Assembly: GCA_001603505.1 (NCBI GenBank)
Contig: LUZC01000036.1
Location: forward strand, 1 to 64,000
Source: Bacteroidales bacterium Bact_11
GTDB lineage: Bacteria > Bacteroidota > Bacteroidia > Bacteroidales > UBA932
Direction: 5' to 3'
Length of the DNA stretch: 64,000 nt
Shown: one piece after another, positions 7,499 to 18,781 of the stretch
Numbering within the stretch: the first letter of the stretch is position 1
Layout of the letters: each line of letters opens with the position of its first letter
The notes under the pieces: model-generated
Database searches by the model: none
Told to the model about the DNA's origin: nothing
Seen by the model: only the letters and a program-made list of their open reading frames with translations
Made by a program: the position numbers and the translations under genes

Positions 7499-9733
7499 CT
7501 ATTCGATGATCAGATGCTGGATGCTCACGGGTTTACCCTCGCCGGGGCCGTCGACCACGATCTTTACGGCCTTCACGGGGCGATTTGGACAGAAGGAAAC
7601 CCGGTTGTACATATCGAATCTATCTTGGCCGCCGTTCCAACCGAAGCGGTCGCTGTCGGCAAAGAGCACCTCCACATGGCCGTCGGTTATACCGTAGAAG
7701 TTGTTTTTCGGATCGGCGGTCTGCACGGTAATGCGATGGCATTCCAGCGGTTCATCGAAGGTAAAAAGCACGTAATCGCCCTTTTGGGGCGCCCTTGCCG
7801 TGCGCATATACTTATCGTTCTCATATTGTTCGAGATTTTCCACCGGATAACGGCTATTTGCTTCCAGCGAGGTCTCGACATGCACCGCGGGGGTCAGGTA
7901 TTTTTGTGCGCCCGGCACGCAGACCGTCATGCTCTTCACATCGCCGAAGAAGGTGGCAAAGCGCAGGTTTTCGGGGTGGTCGGTCACCACGGGACCCGTC
8001 ACCACCGGTGAACTGATCGTGGGTTCCGAGCCGTCGAACGTATAGCGTACCACCATATTGGGGTAAGGGCAGCGCACCTGGCCGTTGCGGTCGACTTCCG
8101 GAGCGGGAATACGGAACTGGATGCCCATGTTCCACATACGCTCGAAATGCGTGCGCGCCATTCGCGCATCGAAATCGGCATAATTGCGAAGTTCTTGCGG
8201 CGACCAGCCGACTTCAGCCAGTGCGCAGAGTCGCGGGAACAGCTGATACTCGGAAAAATGGGCGGGGAAATAGAGAAGTTCCGTCCACAGGCCGCCCTGC
8301 AGGCCTTTCACCTTCCATTCCTCTCCGGGCTTCAGTTCCAGGCCCTGCATCGGATCGAAGGAATACACCTTCTCGACGTCGATGATCGAAGCCCAGCTAT
8401 GGCCGCGTTCCGCCGGCGTCTGTTTCATGTCGAAGTACAGATAGTCGCAGTTCTGCGTCACCACCGGGAATCCGGCGTCGAGGGCTTTCTGGAGCATATC
8501 CTGACGGTGCCACACCAGCACCAGGTCGTTGCGCGAAAGGTTTTCGCCCACCACGATGTCCTCCCAGCCTTCCAACGTCTTGCCATATTTGGCCAGAATC
8601 TTTTCCATGCGCTCCGTGAAATAGCCCAGCAGCTGTTTTTCATCGGTATAGCCGAGTTTCTTCATCAGCGCCTGGCAGTCGGGGCAGTGTTTCCACGATT
8701 CCGTGGCCACTTCCTCCACGCCCACATGGAAATACTTCGACGGGAAAATGGCGGCGAGTTCCTTGATGATGTTCTCGAGCATCACATAGTTCTTCTCGCG
8801 GCCCACGCAGAGCACGTTATGCACTTCGCCCTGTACGCTCGTCACATCGGCCTCGTGCCGACACACCACCTCGGGGTACGACACGGCCAGCGCCTTGGAA
8901 TGGCCCGGCAGGTCAACTTCGGGGATGATTTCGATGCCACGGTCGGCAGCGTACGCAACGATTTCTTTCAGGTCTTCCTGGGTATAGAATCCTCCGTAGC
9001 GCTCCTTTCCGGAATTGAACGAGGGCTGCAGCGCCTCGCCATAGCCGCGCCAGGCACCAACCGAAGTGAGTTTCGGGTATTTCTTGATCTCCACCCGCCA
9101 GCCGTTGTCGTCGGTCAGGTGCCAGTGGAATTTGTTGATCTTGTGATAAGCCAGCCAGTCGAGATGCCGCAGGATGTATTCCTTGTCGAAGAAGGTGCGC
9201 GAAACGTCGAACATGCTGCCGCGCCAGGCGAAGCGGGGCTGGTCCACGATCGTGAGGGCGGGAATCTCCCACTGGCGGATTAGCATCGCGTCGGGCCCGG
9301 ATACCTTCCGGTAGACTTGCGGCGGAAGCATCTGCAGCAGCGTCTGGATGGCGTAAAACTCGCCGGCGCGCGTGGTCGATGTGATTAGGATCCGTCGGCC
9401 GGCCACTTCGATGGCATAACCTTCTTCGGGAAATGATTTCGTCCGCACGAATTCGATGCTTCCGGGCGAGCAGGGATTCCAGCTGTCGCCCGAATAATCG
9501 AGCACGCGGTGCAGGTGTTCCTGCAGATACTGCACATTAAAGGGATCGCCCCCGACGATCTTGACATTCTTGTCGAGCGTAAAACTCCCGATCAGTGGAT
9601 GCTCATTTCCGTACTGCACCCACGCAGGCTGCGGCACGAAATCGAAGGTATTGGAAGTCTGCGCGAAAGCGGGCGACTGGACGAGCGACAGGGTGAAAAC
9701 TGTGATCAACAGAAAAACCTTAATTCTCGTCAT
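7499..9733 (-). CDS. beta-N-acetylhexosaminidase (GH20), secreted
   Basis: QPRFAWRGSMFDVSRTFFDKEYILRHLDWLAYHKINKFHWHLTDDNGWRVEIKKYPKLTSVGAWR... IEIIPEVDLPGHSKA ... FHVGVEEVATESW. C-terminal chitobiase/discoidin-like region. Confidence 0.95.
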   Translation of the reverse strand: MTRIKVFLLITVFTLSLVQSPAFAQTSNTFDFVPQPAWVQYGNEHPLIGSFTLDKNVKIVGGDPFNVQYLQEHLHRVLDYSGDSWNPCSPGSIEFVRTKSFPEEGYAIEVAGRRILITSTTRAGEFYAIQTLLQMLPPQVYRKVSGPDAMLIRQWEIPALTIVDQPRFAWRGSMFDVSRTFFDKEYILRHLDWLAYHKINKFHWHLTDDNGWRVEIKKYPKLTSVGAWRGYGEALQPSFNSGKERYGGFYTQEDLKEIVAYAADRGIEIIPEVDLPGHSKALAVSYPEVVCRHEADVTSVQGEVHNVLCVGREKNYVMLENIIKELAAIFPSKYFHVGVEEVATESWKHCPDCQALMKKLGYTDEKQLLGYFTERMEKILAKYGKTLEGWEDIVVGENLSRNDLVLVWHRQDMLQKALDAGFPVVTQNCDYLYFDMKQTPAERGHSWASIIDVEKVYSFDPMQGLELKPGEEWKVKGLQGGLWTELLYFPAHFSEYQLFPRLCALAEVGWSPQELRNYADFDARMARTHFERMWNMGIQFRIPAPEVDRNGQVRCPYPNMVVRYTFDGSEPTISSPVVTGPVVTDHPENLRFATFFGDVKSMTVCVPGAQKYLTPAVHVETSLEANSRYPVENLEQYENDKYMRTARAPQKGDYVLFTFDEPLECHRITVQTADPKNNFYGITDGHVEVLFADSDRFGWNGGQDRFDMYNRVSFCPNRPVKAVKIVVDGPGEGKPVSIQHLIIE

Positions 9734-10253
9734 TTTCGTTGGGCATAACAAGGTTTGCGTAGAAACTGATATAACGGCTTCCTGTTCCGGAACAGCCGAT
9801 CAGGGCCGAGCCGTTGTCGTAGATCTGGAGATCGACCGTCCATTTGTTGGGGCCTTCGCCTCCCGCGAAGCGGTAACGGTATTCCCCTTTGGAAGCGGCA
9901 TCGGAGAAATCGGTGATCAGCGTCACTTTTTCCTTGTTGAACACAATCGATATTTCGTCGTTGCCGAAAGAGGCGGCATAGGAATCGCCTATGAAAGGAA
10001 GGCGGGTGGTTACCTCGCTGTTTTTCAGACGGAGGCTATATTCACCGGTCGATTCGCGGGAAGGGTATCCTTTCGGAATGATTCGTGTCACATCCAACGT
10101 AAAATCGGCGTTGGTAAGTGCCTTTATAATCGATTGGCGTTCAGCTTCCTTTTCGGCTGAGCGGCGGGCCTTTGATTCCTGATACGAAGCGCCGCAGGAA
10201 ACGAGAATCAATCCTGACAGCAAAAGAATAAGAATGTCACGAATGCTTTTCAT
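9720..10253 (-). CDS. DUF4251-domain lipoprotein
   Basis: Lipoprotein signal [58 protein letters not shown]-type sequence characteristic of DUF4251. Confidence 0.75.
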   Translation of the reverse strand: MKSIRDILILLLSGLILVSCGASYQESKARRSAEKEAERQSIIKALTNADFTLDVTRIIPKGYPSRESTGEYSLRLKNSEVTTRLPFIGDSYAASFGNDEISIVFNKEKVTLITDFSDAASKGEYRYRFAGGEGPNKWTVDLQIYDNGSALIGCSGTGSRYISFYANLVMPNENDEN

Positions 10254-10355
10254 ACTCGATTTCTTAAAAATTTGTCAGTAAAGATACAAATTATTGCAAA
10301 TATGACCGATTTTTGCGACATTTGTATGTTTTTGAAACACTTAAATCGTTACTAT

Positions 10356-12299
10356 ATGACTGAATTGATTTCAAAGGTTCCGGAAGGACCGCTCGAACTG
10401 AAATGGTCGAAGCATAAAGCCGACATCAAAGTCGTGAGTCCTGCCAATAAACGCAAAATGGAGATCATCGTGATCGGTACCGGACTGGGCGGCGCCTCCG
10501 CAGCCGCGTCGCTCGGCGAACTCGGTTACAATGTCAAGGTGTTCTGCATCAGCGATTCTCCGCGTCGTGCCCACTCTATCGCCGCACAGGGTGGTATCAA
10601 CGCCGCCAAGAACTACCAGAACGACAACGACTCCATCTACCGGTTGTTCTACGACACCATCAAGGGCGGTGACTACCGCAGCCGCGAAGCCAATGTATAT
10701 CGTCTGGCGGAGGTGAGCAACAACATCATCGACCAGTGCGTGGCACAGGGTGTTCCGTTCGCTCGCGACTACGGCGGACTGCTCGACAACCGTTCGTTCG
10801 GCGGTGCACAGGTCTCCCGTACCTTCTATGCCCGCGGCCAGACCGGACAGCAGCTGCTTCTCGGCGCCTATGCGGCGCTCAACCGCGCCGTGGCCAATGG
10901 CAAAGTGAAATCGTATCCTCGCCATGAAATGCTCGACCTTGTGATCATCAACGGCGAGGCCAAGGGTATCATCGCCCGCAACCTCACCAACGGCAAGATC
11001 GAACGCTTCGGCGCCCACGCCGTAGTGATCGCCTCCGGCGGCTACGGCAACACCTACTTCCTCAGCACCAACGCCATGAACTCCAACGGCTCCGCCGCAT
11101 GGCAGTGCTATAAGAAGGGTGCTTTCTTCGCCAACCCGTGCTTCGCGCAGATCCATCCCACCTGCATCCCGATCCACGGCAACCAGCAGTCCAAGCTGAC
11201 GCTCATGTCGGAGTCGCTGCGTAACGACGGCCGCATCTGGGTCCCGAAGAAACTCGAAGACGCCAAGAAACTCCAGGAAGGCAAGATCAAGGGTTCACAG
11301 ATTCCCGAAGAAGACCGCGACTATTATCTCGAACGCCGCTATCCTGCCTTCGGCAACCTTGTGCCGCGTGATGTAGCTTCGCGTGCTGCCAAAGAGCGCT
11401 GCGACGCGGGCTACGGCGTGAACAATACCGGCAAGGCCGTATTCCTCGACTTCCAGGATGCCTTCAAGCGCCTCGGCCGCGAAGTGGTGGACGCCCGCTA
11501 CGGCAACCTCTTCGACATGTATAAAGAAATTACCGACGTCGATCCGCACGAAGAGCCGATGATGATCTATCCGGCCATCCACTACACGATGGGCGGTCTC
11601 TGGGTCGACTACAACCTGATGACCACCATTCCGGGCCTCTATGCCATCGGCGAAGCCAACTTCTCCGACCACGGCGGCAACCGCCTCGGCGCCTCCGCAC
11701 TGATGCAGGGCCTGGCCGACGGCTATTTCATCCTGCCGTACACCATCGGCGACTACCTGGCCAGCAAGTTCAAGGAGCCGAAGACCGACACCAACGCGCC
11801 GGAATTCGAAGCCGCCGAGAAGGCCGTCCAGGAAAAGATCGACAAGCTGATGAACATCAAAGGCAAGCGCACCGTCGACTCCATCCACAAGGAACTGGGC
11901 CACATCATGTGGGAATATGTGGGTATGGCCCGCAACGAGGCCGGTCTGAAGAAAGCCATCGACCTGATCCAGGACCTCAAGAAGGAATTCTGGAGCAATG
12001 TCTATGTGGCCGGTGAAACGGGTGTCTTCAACCAGGAACTGGAAAAAGCCCTTCGTGTGGCCGACTTCCTCGAAATCGGTGAACTGATGGCCCGCGACGC
12101 CCTCAACCGCAACGAATCGTGCGGCGGTCACTTCCGTGAAGAAATGCAGACCGAAGAAGGCGAGACCAAACGAGACGACGAAAACTACATGTACGTGGCC
12201 GCCTGGGAGTACACCGGCGAAGGAAAAGCCCCTGAACTCCACAAGGAACCGCTTAAGTTCGAATTCGCCCATGTGGCAACCCGCAACTACAAAGACTAA
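10356..12299 (+). CDS. sdhA: fumarate reductase/succinate dehydrogenase flavoprotein subunit
   Basis: [85 protein letters not shown]...[11 protein letters not shown]...[32 protein letters not shown]. Confidence 0.96.
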   Translation: MTELISKVPEGPLELKWSKHKADIKVVSPANKRKMEIIVIGTGLGGASAAASLGELGYNVKVFCISDSPRRAHSIAAQGGINAAKNYQNDNDSIYRLFYDTIKGGDYRSREANVYRLAEVSNNIIDQCVAQGVPFARDYGGLLDNRSFGGAQVSRTFYARGQTGQQLLLGAYAALNRAVANGKVKSYPRHEMLDLVIINGEAKGIIARNLTNGKIERFGAHAVVIASGGYGNTYFLSTNAMNSNGSAAWQCYKKGAFFANPCFAQIHPTCIPIHGNQQSKLTLMSESLRNDGRIWVPKKLEDAKKLQEGKIKGSQIPEEDRDYYLERRYPAFGNLVPRDVASRAAKERCDAGYGVNNTGKAVFLDFQDAFKRLGREVVDARYGNLFDMYKEITDVDPHEEPMMIYPAIHYTMGGLWVDYNLMTTIPGLYAIGEANFSDHGGNRLGASALMQGLADGYFILPYTIGDYLASKFKEPKTDTNAPEFEAAEKAVQEKIDKLMNIKGKRTVDSIHKELGHIMWEYVGMARNEAGLKKAIDLIQDLKKEFWSNVYVAGETGVFNQELEKALRVADFLEIGELMARDALNRNESCGGHFREEMQTEEGETKRDDENYMYVAAWEYTGEGKAPELHKEPLKFEFAHVATRNYKD

Positions 12300-12318
12300 T
12301 TTTTAAGAAAGAAGTGAT

Positions 12319-13104
12319 ATGAATTTTACTCTTAAAATTTGGCGTCAGAAAGACGCGAAAAGCAAAGGACATTTTGAGACCTATCAGGTGAAAGACGTCT
12401 CGGAAGACACTTCTTTCCTGGAGATGATGGATATCCTCAACGAGCAGCTCATCAGTGAGAAAATCGACCCGGTGTCCTTTGATGCCGGTTGCCACGGCAA
12501 GCAGAGCGGTCCGGTCAGCTTCGACCACGACTGCCGCGAAGGTATCTGCGGTGCCTGCTCGCTCTATATCAACGGTCGCGCACATGGTCCGGAAAGCGGT
12601 GTAACCACCTGCCAGCTCTATATGCGTAAATTCAAGGATGGCAGCACCATTACCATCGAGCCATGGCGCAGCCGCGGTTTCCCGGTGATCAAAGACCTGG
12701 TTGTCGACCGTGGAGCCTACGACAAGATCCTGCAGGCCGGTGGTTTCATCAGTGTCAACACGGGCGGCGTTCCCGACGCCAACGCGATTCCCATTCCGAA
12801 AAAAGATGCCGACGAAAGCATGGATGCAGCAGCCTGTGTTGGTTGCGGTGCCTGTGCAGCTACCTGTAAGAATGGTTCTGCCATGCTGTTTGTCGCAGCC
12901 CGCGTCAGCTCGCTCGCGCTTCTTCCGCAAGGTAAAGTGGAAGGTGCCCGTCGTGCGAAAGCTATGGTTGCCAAGATGGACGAACTGGGATTCGGCGCAT
13001 GCACCAATACCCGTGCCTGCGAAATGGAATGTCCGAAGCATATTACGGTCAGCCATATTGCCCGCTTGAACAGAGAATTCCTGAAAGCGAAGTTGAAAGA
13101 CTAG
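12319..13104 (+). CDS. sdhB: fumarate reductase/succinate dehydrogenase iron-sulfur subunit
   Basis: [36 protein letters not shown]...[19 protein letters not shown]...[15 protein letters not shown]. Confidence 0.96.
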   Translation: MNFTLKIWRQKDAKSKGHFETYQVKDVSEDTSFLEMMDILNEQLISEKIDPVSFDAGCHGKQSGPVSFDHDCREGICGACSLYINGRAHGPESGVTTCQLYMRKFKDGSTITIEPWRSRGFPVIKDLVVDRGAYDKILQAGGFISVNTGGVPDANAIPIPKKDADESMDAAACVGCGACAATCKNGSAMLFVAARVSSLALLPQGKVEGARRAKAMVAKMDELGFGACTNTRACEMECPKHITVSHIARLNREFLKAKLKD

Positions 13105-13235
13105 TGGAAATCTTCCATAGGTTGTTGATTTTTTGTCCCATTGTTGATAAAAACGACTTTAACCTGCTTTTATCCGATGTTTTTTAACAAGGGATATTTC
13201 AACAATTCCTTCCAACCTCGTTATTAACACTTCAG

Positions 13236-13274
13236 CACCCGTTTCTCTTCAATGTAGGAAACGGGTGTTGATTT
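13236..13274 (+). terminator. Rho-independent-type terminator in the sdhB-ruvB intergenic region
   Basis: CACCCGTTTC (13236-13245) / GAAACGGGTG (13258-13267) perfect 10-bp stem followed by TTGATTTT. Confidence 0.7.
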
Positions 13275-13405
13275 TCTGTGGAAACCCTCGTGAATATCTT
13301 TATCAAAAAGAGTTATCAACCATTTCAACAGGCTAAGAATAACCGGAGAAAGCTTTTTAAAAAATTTATTTATTAATTTTGTGTTGTTGACAAACTCCGC
13401 ACACG

Positions 13406-14428
13406 ATGGCAGAAGATTTTAATCCGCGTTCGGAACAGGCCTTTCGGGAGAGCGATTTCGACGAAGCGATCCGTCCGAAGAGTTTCGACCAGTTTTCAGG
13501 ACAGGACAAGGTGCTGGAAAACCTGAAGATATTCGTCAAGGCGGCCATGCTCCGTGGCGAAGCGCTCGACCATGTGCTTTTCCATGGCCCTCCCGGTCTG
13601 GGAAAGACTACGCTGGCTCATATCGTGGCGCAGGAACTGGGTGTCAACCTCAAAATCACTTCCGGACCGATTCTCGACAAGCCGGGCGACCTGGCGGGAT
13701 TGCTGACATCCCTGGAAGCGGGCGATGTGCTTTTCATCGATGAGATTCATCGTTTGAGCCCTGTGGTAGAGGAATACCTTTATTCCGCGATGGAAGATTA
13801 TCGGATCGATATTATGATCGACAAAGGGCCGGGTGCGCGCAGTGTGCAGATAGCGTTGAGTCCCTTTACGCTGATTGGCGCAACCACGCGCAGCGGTCTG
13901 CTCACCGCGCCGTTGCGGGCCCGTTTCGGCATCCAGTGCCATTTGGAATACTATGATGCGGATGTGCTTTTCAATATTGTAAAGCGCAGTGCTGGGATTC
14001 TCGACATTGAAATCACAGACGAGGCGGCGCAGGAGATAGCATTGCGCAGTCGCGGAACCCCGCGTATTGTCAACCGTCTGTTGCGCCGCGTACGCGATTT
14101 TGCGCAAGTCAAGGGAAATGGTGTCATCGATTTGGAAATCACCCGTTTTGCCTTGGGTGCACTCAATATCGACAAGCGTGGTCTGGATGCCATCGACAAT
14201 AAGATTTTAAATACCATCATCGATAAATTCGGCGGCGGTCCGGTGGGAGCCGGTACGCTGGCCACTGCCATCAGTGAAGACGTGGGCACGCTGGAAGAAG
14301 TGTATGAACCTTTCCTGATCAAGGAAGGCTTCCTTACCCGCACGCCACGCGGTCGCGTCGTCACCGATCTGGCTTATAAACATCTTGGAAAATTCAACAC
14401 AAACCATGAAACGGATCTTTTCTCTTAG
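13406..14428 (+). CDS. ruvB: Holliday junction branch migration DNA helicase RuvB
   Basis: [60 protein letters not shown]...[23 protein letters not shown]...[18 protein letters not shown]. Confidence 0.98.
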   Translation: MAEDFNPRSEQAFRESDFDEAIRPKSFDQFSGQDKVLENLKIFVKAAMLRGEALDHVLFHGPPGLGKTTLAHIVAQELGVNLKITSGPILDKPGDLAGLLTSLEAGDVLFIDEIHRLSPVVEEYLYSAMEDYRIDIMIDKGPGARSVQIALSPFTLIGATTRSGLLTAPLRARFGIQCHLEYYDADVLFNIVKRSAGILDIEITDEAAQEIALRSRGTPRIVNRLLRRVRDFAQVKGNGVIDLEITRFALGALNIDKRGLDAIDNKILNTIIDKFGGGPVGAGTLATAISEDVGTLEEVYEPFLIKEGFLTRTPRGRVVTDLAYKHLGKFNTNHETDLFS

Positions 14429-15611
14429 TGTCGTCGTGGTGTTGGCGTTCCTGTCAGCGCTGCCCGCCGATGCCTGTACTTCCGCCATATTCACCGGTAA
14501 ATCCACGCCCGATGGCCGGCCGCTGCTTTGGAAACACCGCGACACGGGTGAACTCAACAACCGCATCGAATTTTTCCCTTCCGGAAACGGACGCAAATAC
14601 AGCTTCATCGGTTTGGTGAACAGTCCGGTGCAGGATGGGGAAGTGTGGACGGGAACCAATGAAGTGGGCTTTTCAATCATGAATACGGCATCCTATAACC
14701 TGCAGAGCGAAGCGGCTGATTTCGAAGACCAGGAAGGTGTGGTGATGTACCAGGCACTGGCCAGCTGCAAGACGCTGAAGGATTTTGAGAAGTTGCTCGA
14801 CAAGATGAAGAAGCCGCGGGGTGTTGAGGCAAACTTCGGCGTGATCGACGCGGAAGGGGGTGCCGCCTATTATGAAGTGAACAACACGGAATGGCGTAAG
14901 ATCGACGTGAACGATCCTAAGATCGCTCCCGAAGGTTTTCTGGTATATACCAATCATTCTTATACCGGCCGCAAAGACGAAGGCATGGGTTACGTCCGCT
15001 ACAACACGGCCAATGAAATCATCCACAAAGGCTGGATCCGGGGTGAGGAATTCACGCCGCAATGGATTTTCAACAACCTTTCCCGCAGTTATTACAATTC
15101 TCTGCTGGGTATCGACCTCAACCGGAATCCGGAACTGGCACCCGACGGATGGTTTGTAGACCAGGATTTCATTCCGAGGCGCAGCACCAGCGCTTCCATC
15201 GTCGTTAAAGGTGTGAAACCGGGCGAGAATCCGGACTTGACCATAATGTGGACCATCCTGGGCTATCCGCCGTGCGGTATCGCGGTTCCACTGTTTGTGG
15301 CGATGGGTGCCGATCAGCCGGAATATATGTTGAAAGGCAGCGGAAAAGGCAATAATTGCCAGATGTGCGACTGGGCCTTGGAACGCCGCGCAAAAGTATT
15401 TCCGCTCCGTCGTGGCAATGGAAAGAATTATTTCAACGTAGCCGAAGCGTTTCGTTGCATGAGTCTGACGGAATGGAGAGAGGAATGGGTAGTAAAGAAC
15501 ATGGAAATAATGATGGAATCCATGTATGGACAGGGTTCTCTCAATGCAGCTGCATGCCAGAAATTCTATCAGGATTTCAATCCTTTTCTGAATCAATTCC
15601 CCGCTGAATGA
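14406..15611 (+). CDS. secreted C45/choloylglycine-hydrolase-like Ntn-hydrolase
   Basis: Signal peptide [23 protein letters not shown] followed by the candidate nucleophile Cys in [25 protein letters not shown]. Internal start preferred over the track start at 14385. Confidence 0.8.
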   Translation: MKRIFSLSVVVVLAFLSALPADACTSAIFTGKSTPDGRPLLWKHRDTGELNNRIEFFPSGNGRKYSFIGLVNSPVQDGEVWTGTNEVGFSIMNTASYNLQSEAADFEDQEGVVMYQALASCKTLKDFEKLLDKMKKPRGVEANFGVIDAEGGAAYYEVNNTEWRKIDVNDPKIAPEGFLVYTNHSYTGRKDEGMGYVRYNTANEIIHKGWIRGEEFTPQWIFNNLSRSYYNSLLGIDLNRNPELAPDGWFVDQDFIPRRSTSASIVVKGVKPGENPDLTIMWTILGYPPCGIAVPLFVAMGADQPEYMLKGSGKGNNCQMCDWALERRAKVFPLRRGNGKNYFNVAEAFRCMSLTEWREEWVVKNMEIMMESMYGQGSLNAAACQKFYQDFNPFLNQFPAE

Positions 15612-18600
15612 TTCTTTCCGCCCAAGCTGTCTATATCGCCAATACCGTCAAGCGCGCCCCGAAAGGTGCGCTTCATGTCGTTATAGCCGACACCAAGAAG
15701 CAGGCTTATTACCTGGCTTCCGACCTCGACAACTTTCTGCTGGAAGAGAATCTGTTCTATTTTCCCGCTACAGCCGAAAAATCGGAATACAAGAAAACCA
15801 CGGCGCAGCTTCAGCGCACCGCCGCGCTTTCGGAGATTGCGCGATGGACCGCCGAGACCCCCGGTCAAGCCGGGAGTAACGATACTGCCGACTCTGACGG
15901 TTCCTATGAAATAACGCCCGGTCTCCTTCAAAAAACACCGTTTCCTTCTACCGTGCTGGTAACCTATACCGAAGCGTTGGTAGAAAAGGTGCTCCGCGCC
16001 CGGAAAATCCGCGAATCGCTGCTGCCGCTGCGAAAAGGCGAATCACTCTCACACGAAGCCATCAGCGAGGTGCTTTTTAGCGAAGGGTTCCGCAAAGTCG
16101 ATTTTGTGACGGAACCGGGAGAATTCGCACTGCGTGGCAGCCTGGTGGATATCTACAGTTTTGCCGACGAGCAGCCGCTACGCATCGATTTCTTCGGCGA
16201 CGAGATCGAATCGATCCGGCATTTCAACCCCGATAACCAGCTTTCCATCGGGCCGCAGCTTACCGAAACGGCCATCTATCCCAACCTCGACGAAATCGGC
16301 GATGCTGCGGAATATGTCACCTTCGAGGAATTGCTTCCCAAAAATACCATACAATGGGATTTGCGCGAAGATATCCTGAAACAGGACAATTCCGACATCC
16401 TGCCGCAGCCCGTGTTTGCCAAGAACTTCGAGCTGCTGTCCGACGATATCGTCAAGAAACAAATCGAAGGCTACACCGTTACGATCCTTTCGCCCAACGA
16501 GAGCCAGACACGGCGCCTGCAGGAGATTCTCCGTGGTGTAAAACCCCGTTTCCTGCCGGTTTCACTCCATGAAGGCTATATTGACAAGGCGTCGAAGAAT
16601 TGCTACTACACCGACCATCAGATATTCGAGCGTTACCACAAGCTGAGCATCCGCCGGCAGGTGGAGCGTTCGGAGCAGATGACCATCAACGACCTCAACG
16701 CGATGCGCGTGGGCGACTATGTGGTGCATATCGACCATGGAGTGGGGCAGTATGGCGGTTTGGTGAAAACCCGTGTGGGCGACAGGGTTCAGGAAGCAGT
16801 GAAACTCATCTATGCCGGCGGCGACGTGGTATTTGTTTCCATCCATTCGCTCCACCGTATTTCGAAGTTCAAGAGCCGCGACAGCGAGCCGCCGAAAATC
16901 TATCGGCTGGGCAGCAAGGCCTGGGAAAACCTCAAGCGCAACACTAAATCAAAGGTCAAAGACATCGCCGAAGACCTCATCCGGCTTTATTCCGAACGGC
17001 AGCAGGCACGCGGCTTCGCTTTTTCGCCCGACGGCTACCTGCAGCAGGAACTGGAATCGTCGTTCCTGTTTGAAGACACCCCCGACCAAGCTACGGCCAC
17101 CGAGGCCATCAAGGTCGATATGGAAAGCCTTCATCCCATGGACCGCCTCATCTGCGGCGACGTGGGCTTCGGCAAGACGGAACTGGCGATCCGTGCTGCG
17201 TTCAAGGCTGCGTGCGACGGCAAGCAGGTGGCCGTGCTCGTGCCTACCACCATTCTTGCCCTGCAGCATTACCATACCTTTACTGACCGTCTCAAGGATT
17301 TCCCCGTAGGCATCGATTACATCAGCCGCCTGCGCAGCGCCAAGGAAGTCAGGCAGATCATGGAAAACGTGGCTTCCGGCAAGACCGACATCCTGATCGG
17401 CACCCACCGCATCCTCAACGAGAAACTCAGGTTCAAGGACCTGGGCCTGCTTATTATCGACGAGGAGCAGAAGTTCGGCGTCACGGCGAAAGAGAAGATC
17501 CGGCAGATGAAAACAGCGGTCGATACGCTTACCCTCACTGCTACGCCCATCCCGCGCACGCTGCAGTTCTCGCTGCTGGGCGCCCGCGACCTGTCGATTA
17601 TCAGTACGCCGCCGCCCAACCGCATCCCCGTCACCACCGAAGTCATCCGCTTCGACGAGGAATACCTCTCGGAAATACTTTCCCGGGAACTGGAACGCGG
17701 AGGCCAGGTGTATTTTGTGCATAACCGCATCGACGACATTTTCCAGTTGCGCGACAAACTCCATGCAATCTGTCCGCAGGCCGACATCTGTGTGGCTCAT
17801 GGCCAGATGGAGGCGCGCGAGCTTGAAAACAAGGTCCTGCAATTCATTGCGGGCGACTACGATATCCTGCTCTCGACCACCATCATCGAAAACGGCATCG
17901 ATATCCCCAACGCCAACACCATGATCGTCGACAGGGCTCACCGTTTCGGCCTGAGCGACCTGCATCAGTTGAGAGGCAGGGTAGGGCGCAGCAACGTGAA
18001 AGCATACTGTTACCTCATCGTGCCGGAGGAAGAAACGCTCACCGACGATGCGCGCCGCCGCATCCGGGCGCTGGAGGCATTCAGCGACCTGGGCAGCGGC
18101 TTCAACATCGCCATGCAGGACCTTGACATCCGTGGCGCGGGCAATCTGCTGGGTGCGGAACAGTCGGGCTTCATGGCGGAAATGGGATTTGAGACCTATA
18201 TGCGGATTCTGAAAGAGGCGATGAACGAACTGGCACTCTCGCGTCCCGCCGGAGCGGAGGCATCGCCCCTGCCGCTGACGTACGAACTGGACACACAGGT
18301 CGATACCGACCTCGAAATCCTGATTCCCGACAGCTATGTCAACGTGCCTTCCGAAAAGATCCGCCTCTACAAGGAGCTTGACGGCATCAAGTCGGAAGAT
18401 CTCCTGAAGCGTTTCACGGCCAACCTCGCTGACCGCTTCGGCTCGCCGATTCCCACGCCGGTGCTCGAACTCATCGACGTGGTGCGGCTGCGGATGAAGG
18501 CGGGAAAGATGGGCATCGAGCGCATCGTGCTCAAGAAAGGCGTGATGGTGGCCTGGTTCATCTCCGACCGCAACCATCCGTTCTTCCAGTCCGAACAGTT

Positions 18601-18739
18601 CGACGGCATCCTTCAGCGGATAGCCGCACATCAGGGAAACATCCACCTGCTGGAATCGGGCGGAAAACTCTATTTCAAGGTGGAACACATTACTTCTGTA
18701 CAGGCTGCGGCCAAGGTTCTGGCGCCCTTTTTGGTATAA
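15608..18739 (+). CDS. mfd: transcription-repair coupling factor Mfd
   Basis: VHIDHGVGQYGGLVKTRVGDRVQEAVKLIYAGGD (CarD-like domain), LICGDVGFGKTELAIRAAFKAACDGKQVAVLVPTTILALQHYHTF, TATPIPRTLQFSLLGARDLSIISTPPPNR. ATGA overlap with the preceding gene. Confidence 0.97.
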   Translation: MILSAQAVYIANTVKRAPKGALHVVIADTKKQAYYLASDLDNFLLEENLFYFPATAEKSEYKKTTAQLQRTAALSEIARWTAETPGQAGSNDTADSDGSYEITPGLLQKTPFPSTVLVTYTEALVEKVLRARKIRESLLPLRKGESLSHEAISEVLFSEGFRKVDFVTEPGEFALRGSLVDIYSFADEQPLRIDFFGDEIESIRHFNPDNQLSIGPQLTETAIYPNLDEIGDAAEYVTFEELLPKNTIQWDLREDILKQDNSDILPQPVFAKNFELLSDDIVKKQIEGYTVTILSPNESQTRRLQEILRGVKPRFLPVSLHEGYIDKASKNCYYTDHQIFERYHKLSIRRQVERSEQMTINDLNAMRVGDYVVHIDHGVGQYGGLVKTRVGDRVQEAVKLIYAGGDVVFVSIHSLHRISKFKSRDSEPPKIYRLGSKAWENLKRNTKSKVKDIAEDLIRLYSERQQARGFAFSPDGYLQQELESSFLFEDTPDQATATEAIKVDMESLHPMDRLICGDVGFGKTELAIRAAFKAACDGKQVAVLVPTTILALQHYHTFTDRLKDFPVGIDYISRLRSAKEVRQIMENVASGKTDILIGTHRILNEKLRFKDLGLLIIDEEQKFGVTAKEKIRQMKTAVDTLTLTATPIPRTLQFSLLGARDLSIISTPPPNRIPVTTEVIRFDEEYLSEILSRELERGGQVYFVHNRIDDIFQLRDKLHAICPQADICVAHGQMEARELENKVLQFIAGDYDILLSTTIIENGIDIPNANTMIVDRAHRFGLSDLHQLRGRVGRSNVKAYCYLIVPEEETLTDDARRRIRALEAFSDLGSGFNIAMQDLDIRGAGNLLGAEQSGFMAEMGFETYMRILKEAMNELALSRPAGAEASPLPLTYELDTQVDTDLEILIPDSYVNVPSEKIRLYKELDGIKSEDLLKRFTANLADRFGSPIPTPVLELIDVVRLRMKAGKMGIERIVLKKGVMVAWFISDRNHPFFQSEQFDGILQRIAAHQGNIHLLESGGKLYFKVEHITSVQAAAKVLAPFLV
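15854..15882. repeat. REP-like palindrome (GAGACCCCCGGTCAAGCCGGGAGTAACGA) inside mfd
   Basis: Shares a 14-nt core CCCGGTCAAGCCGG with 47885-47910 (reverse complement) and 24/29 with 5440-5468; encodes ETPGQAGSND in frame. Confidence 0.7.
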
Positions 18740-18781
18740 TCTTTGATTTTTTCTATTTTTGCAATTCACACGCGAAAGAAA

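Noticed and set aside
9720-9733. Overlap of the GH20 start with the DUF4251 stop as a possible frameshift fusion
   Set aside because: Each protein has its own signal sequence and start; a short same-strand overlap is normal operon packing.
16949-18769. 606-aa minus-strand ORF antisense to mfd
   Set aside because: Shadow ORF; the mfd helicase motifs lie on the plus strand.
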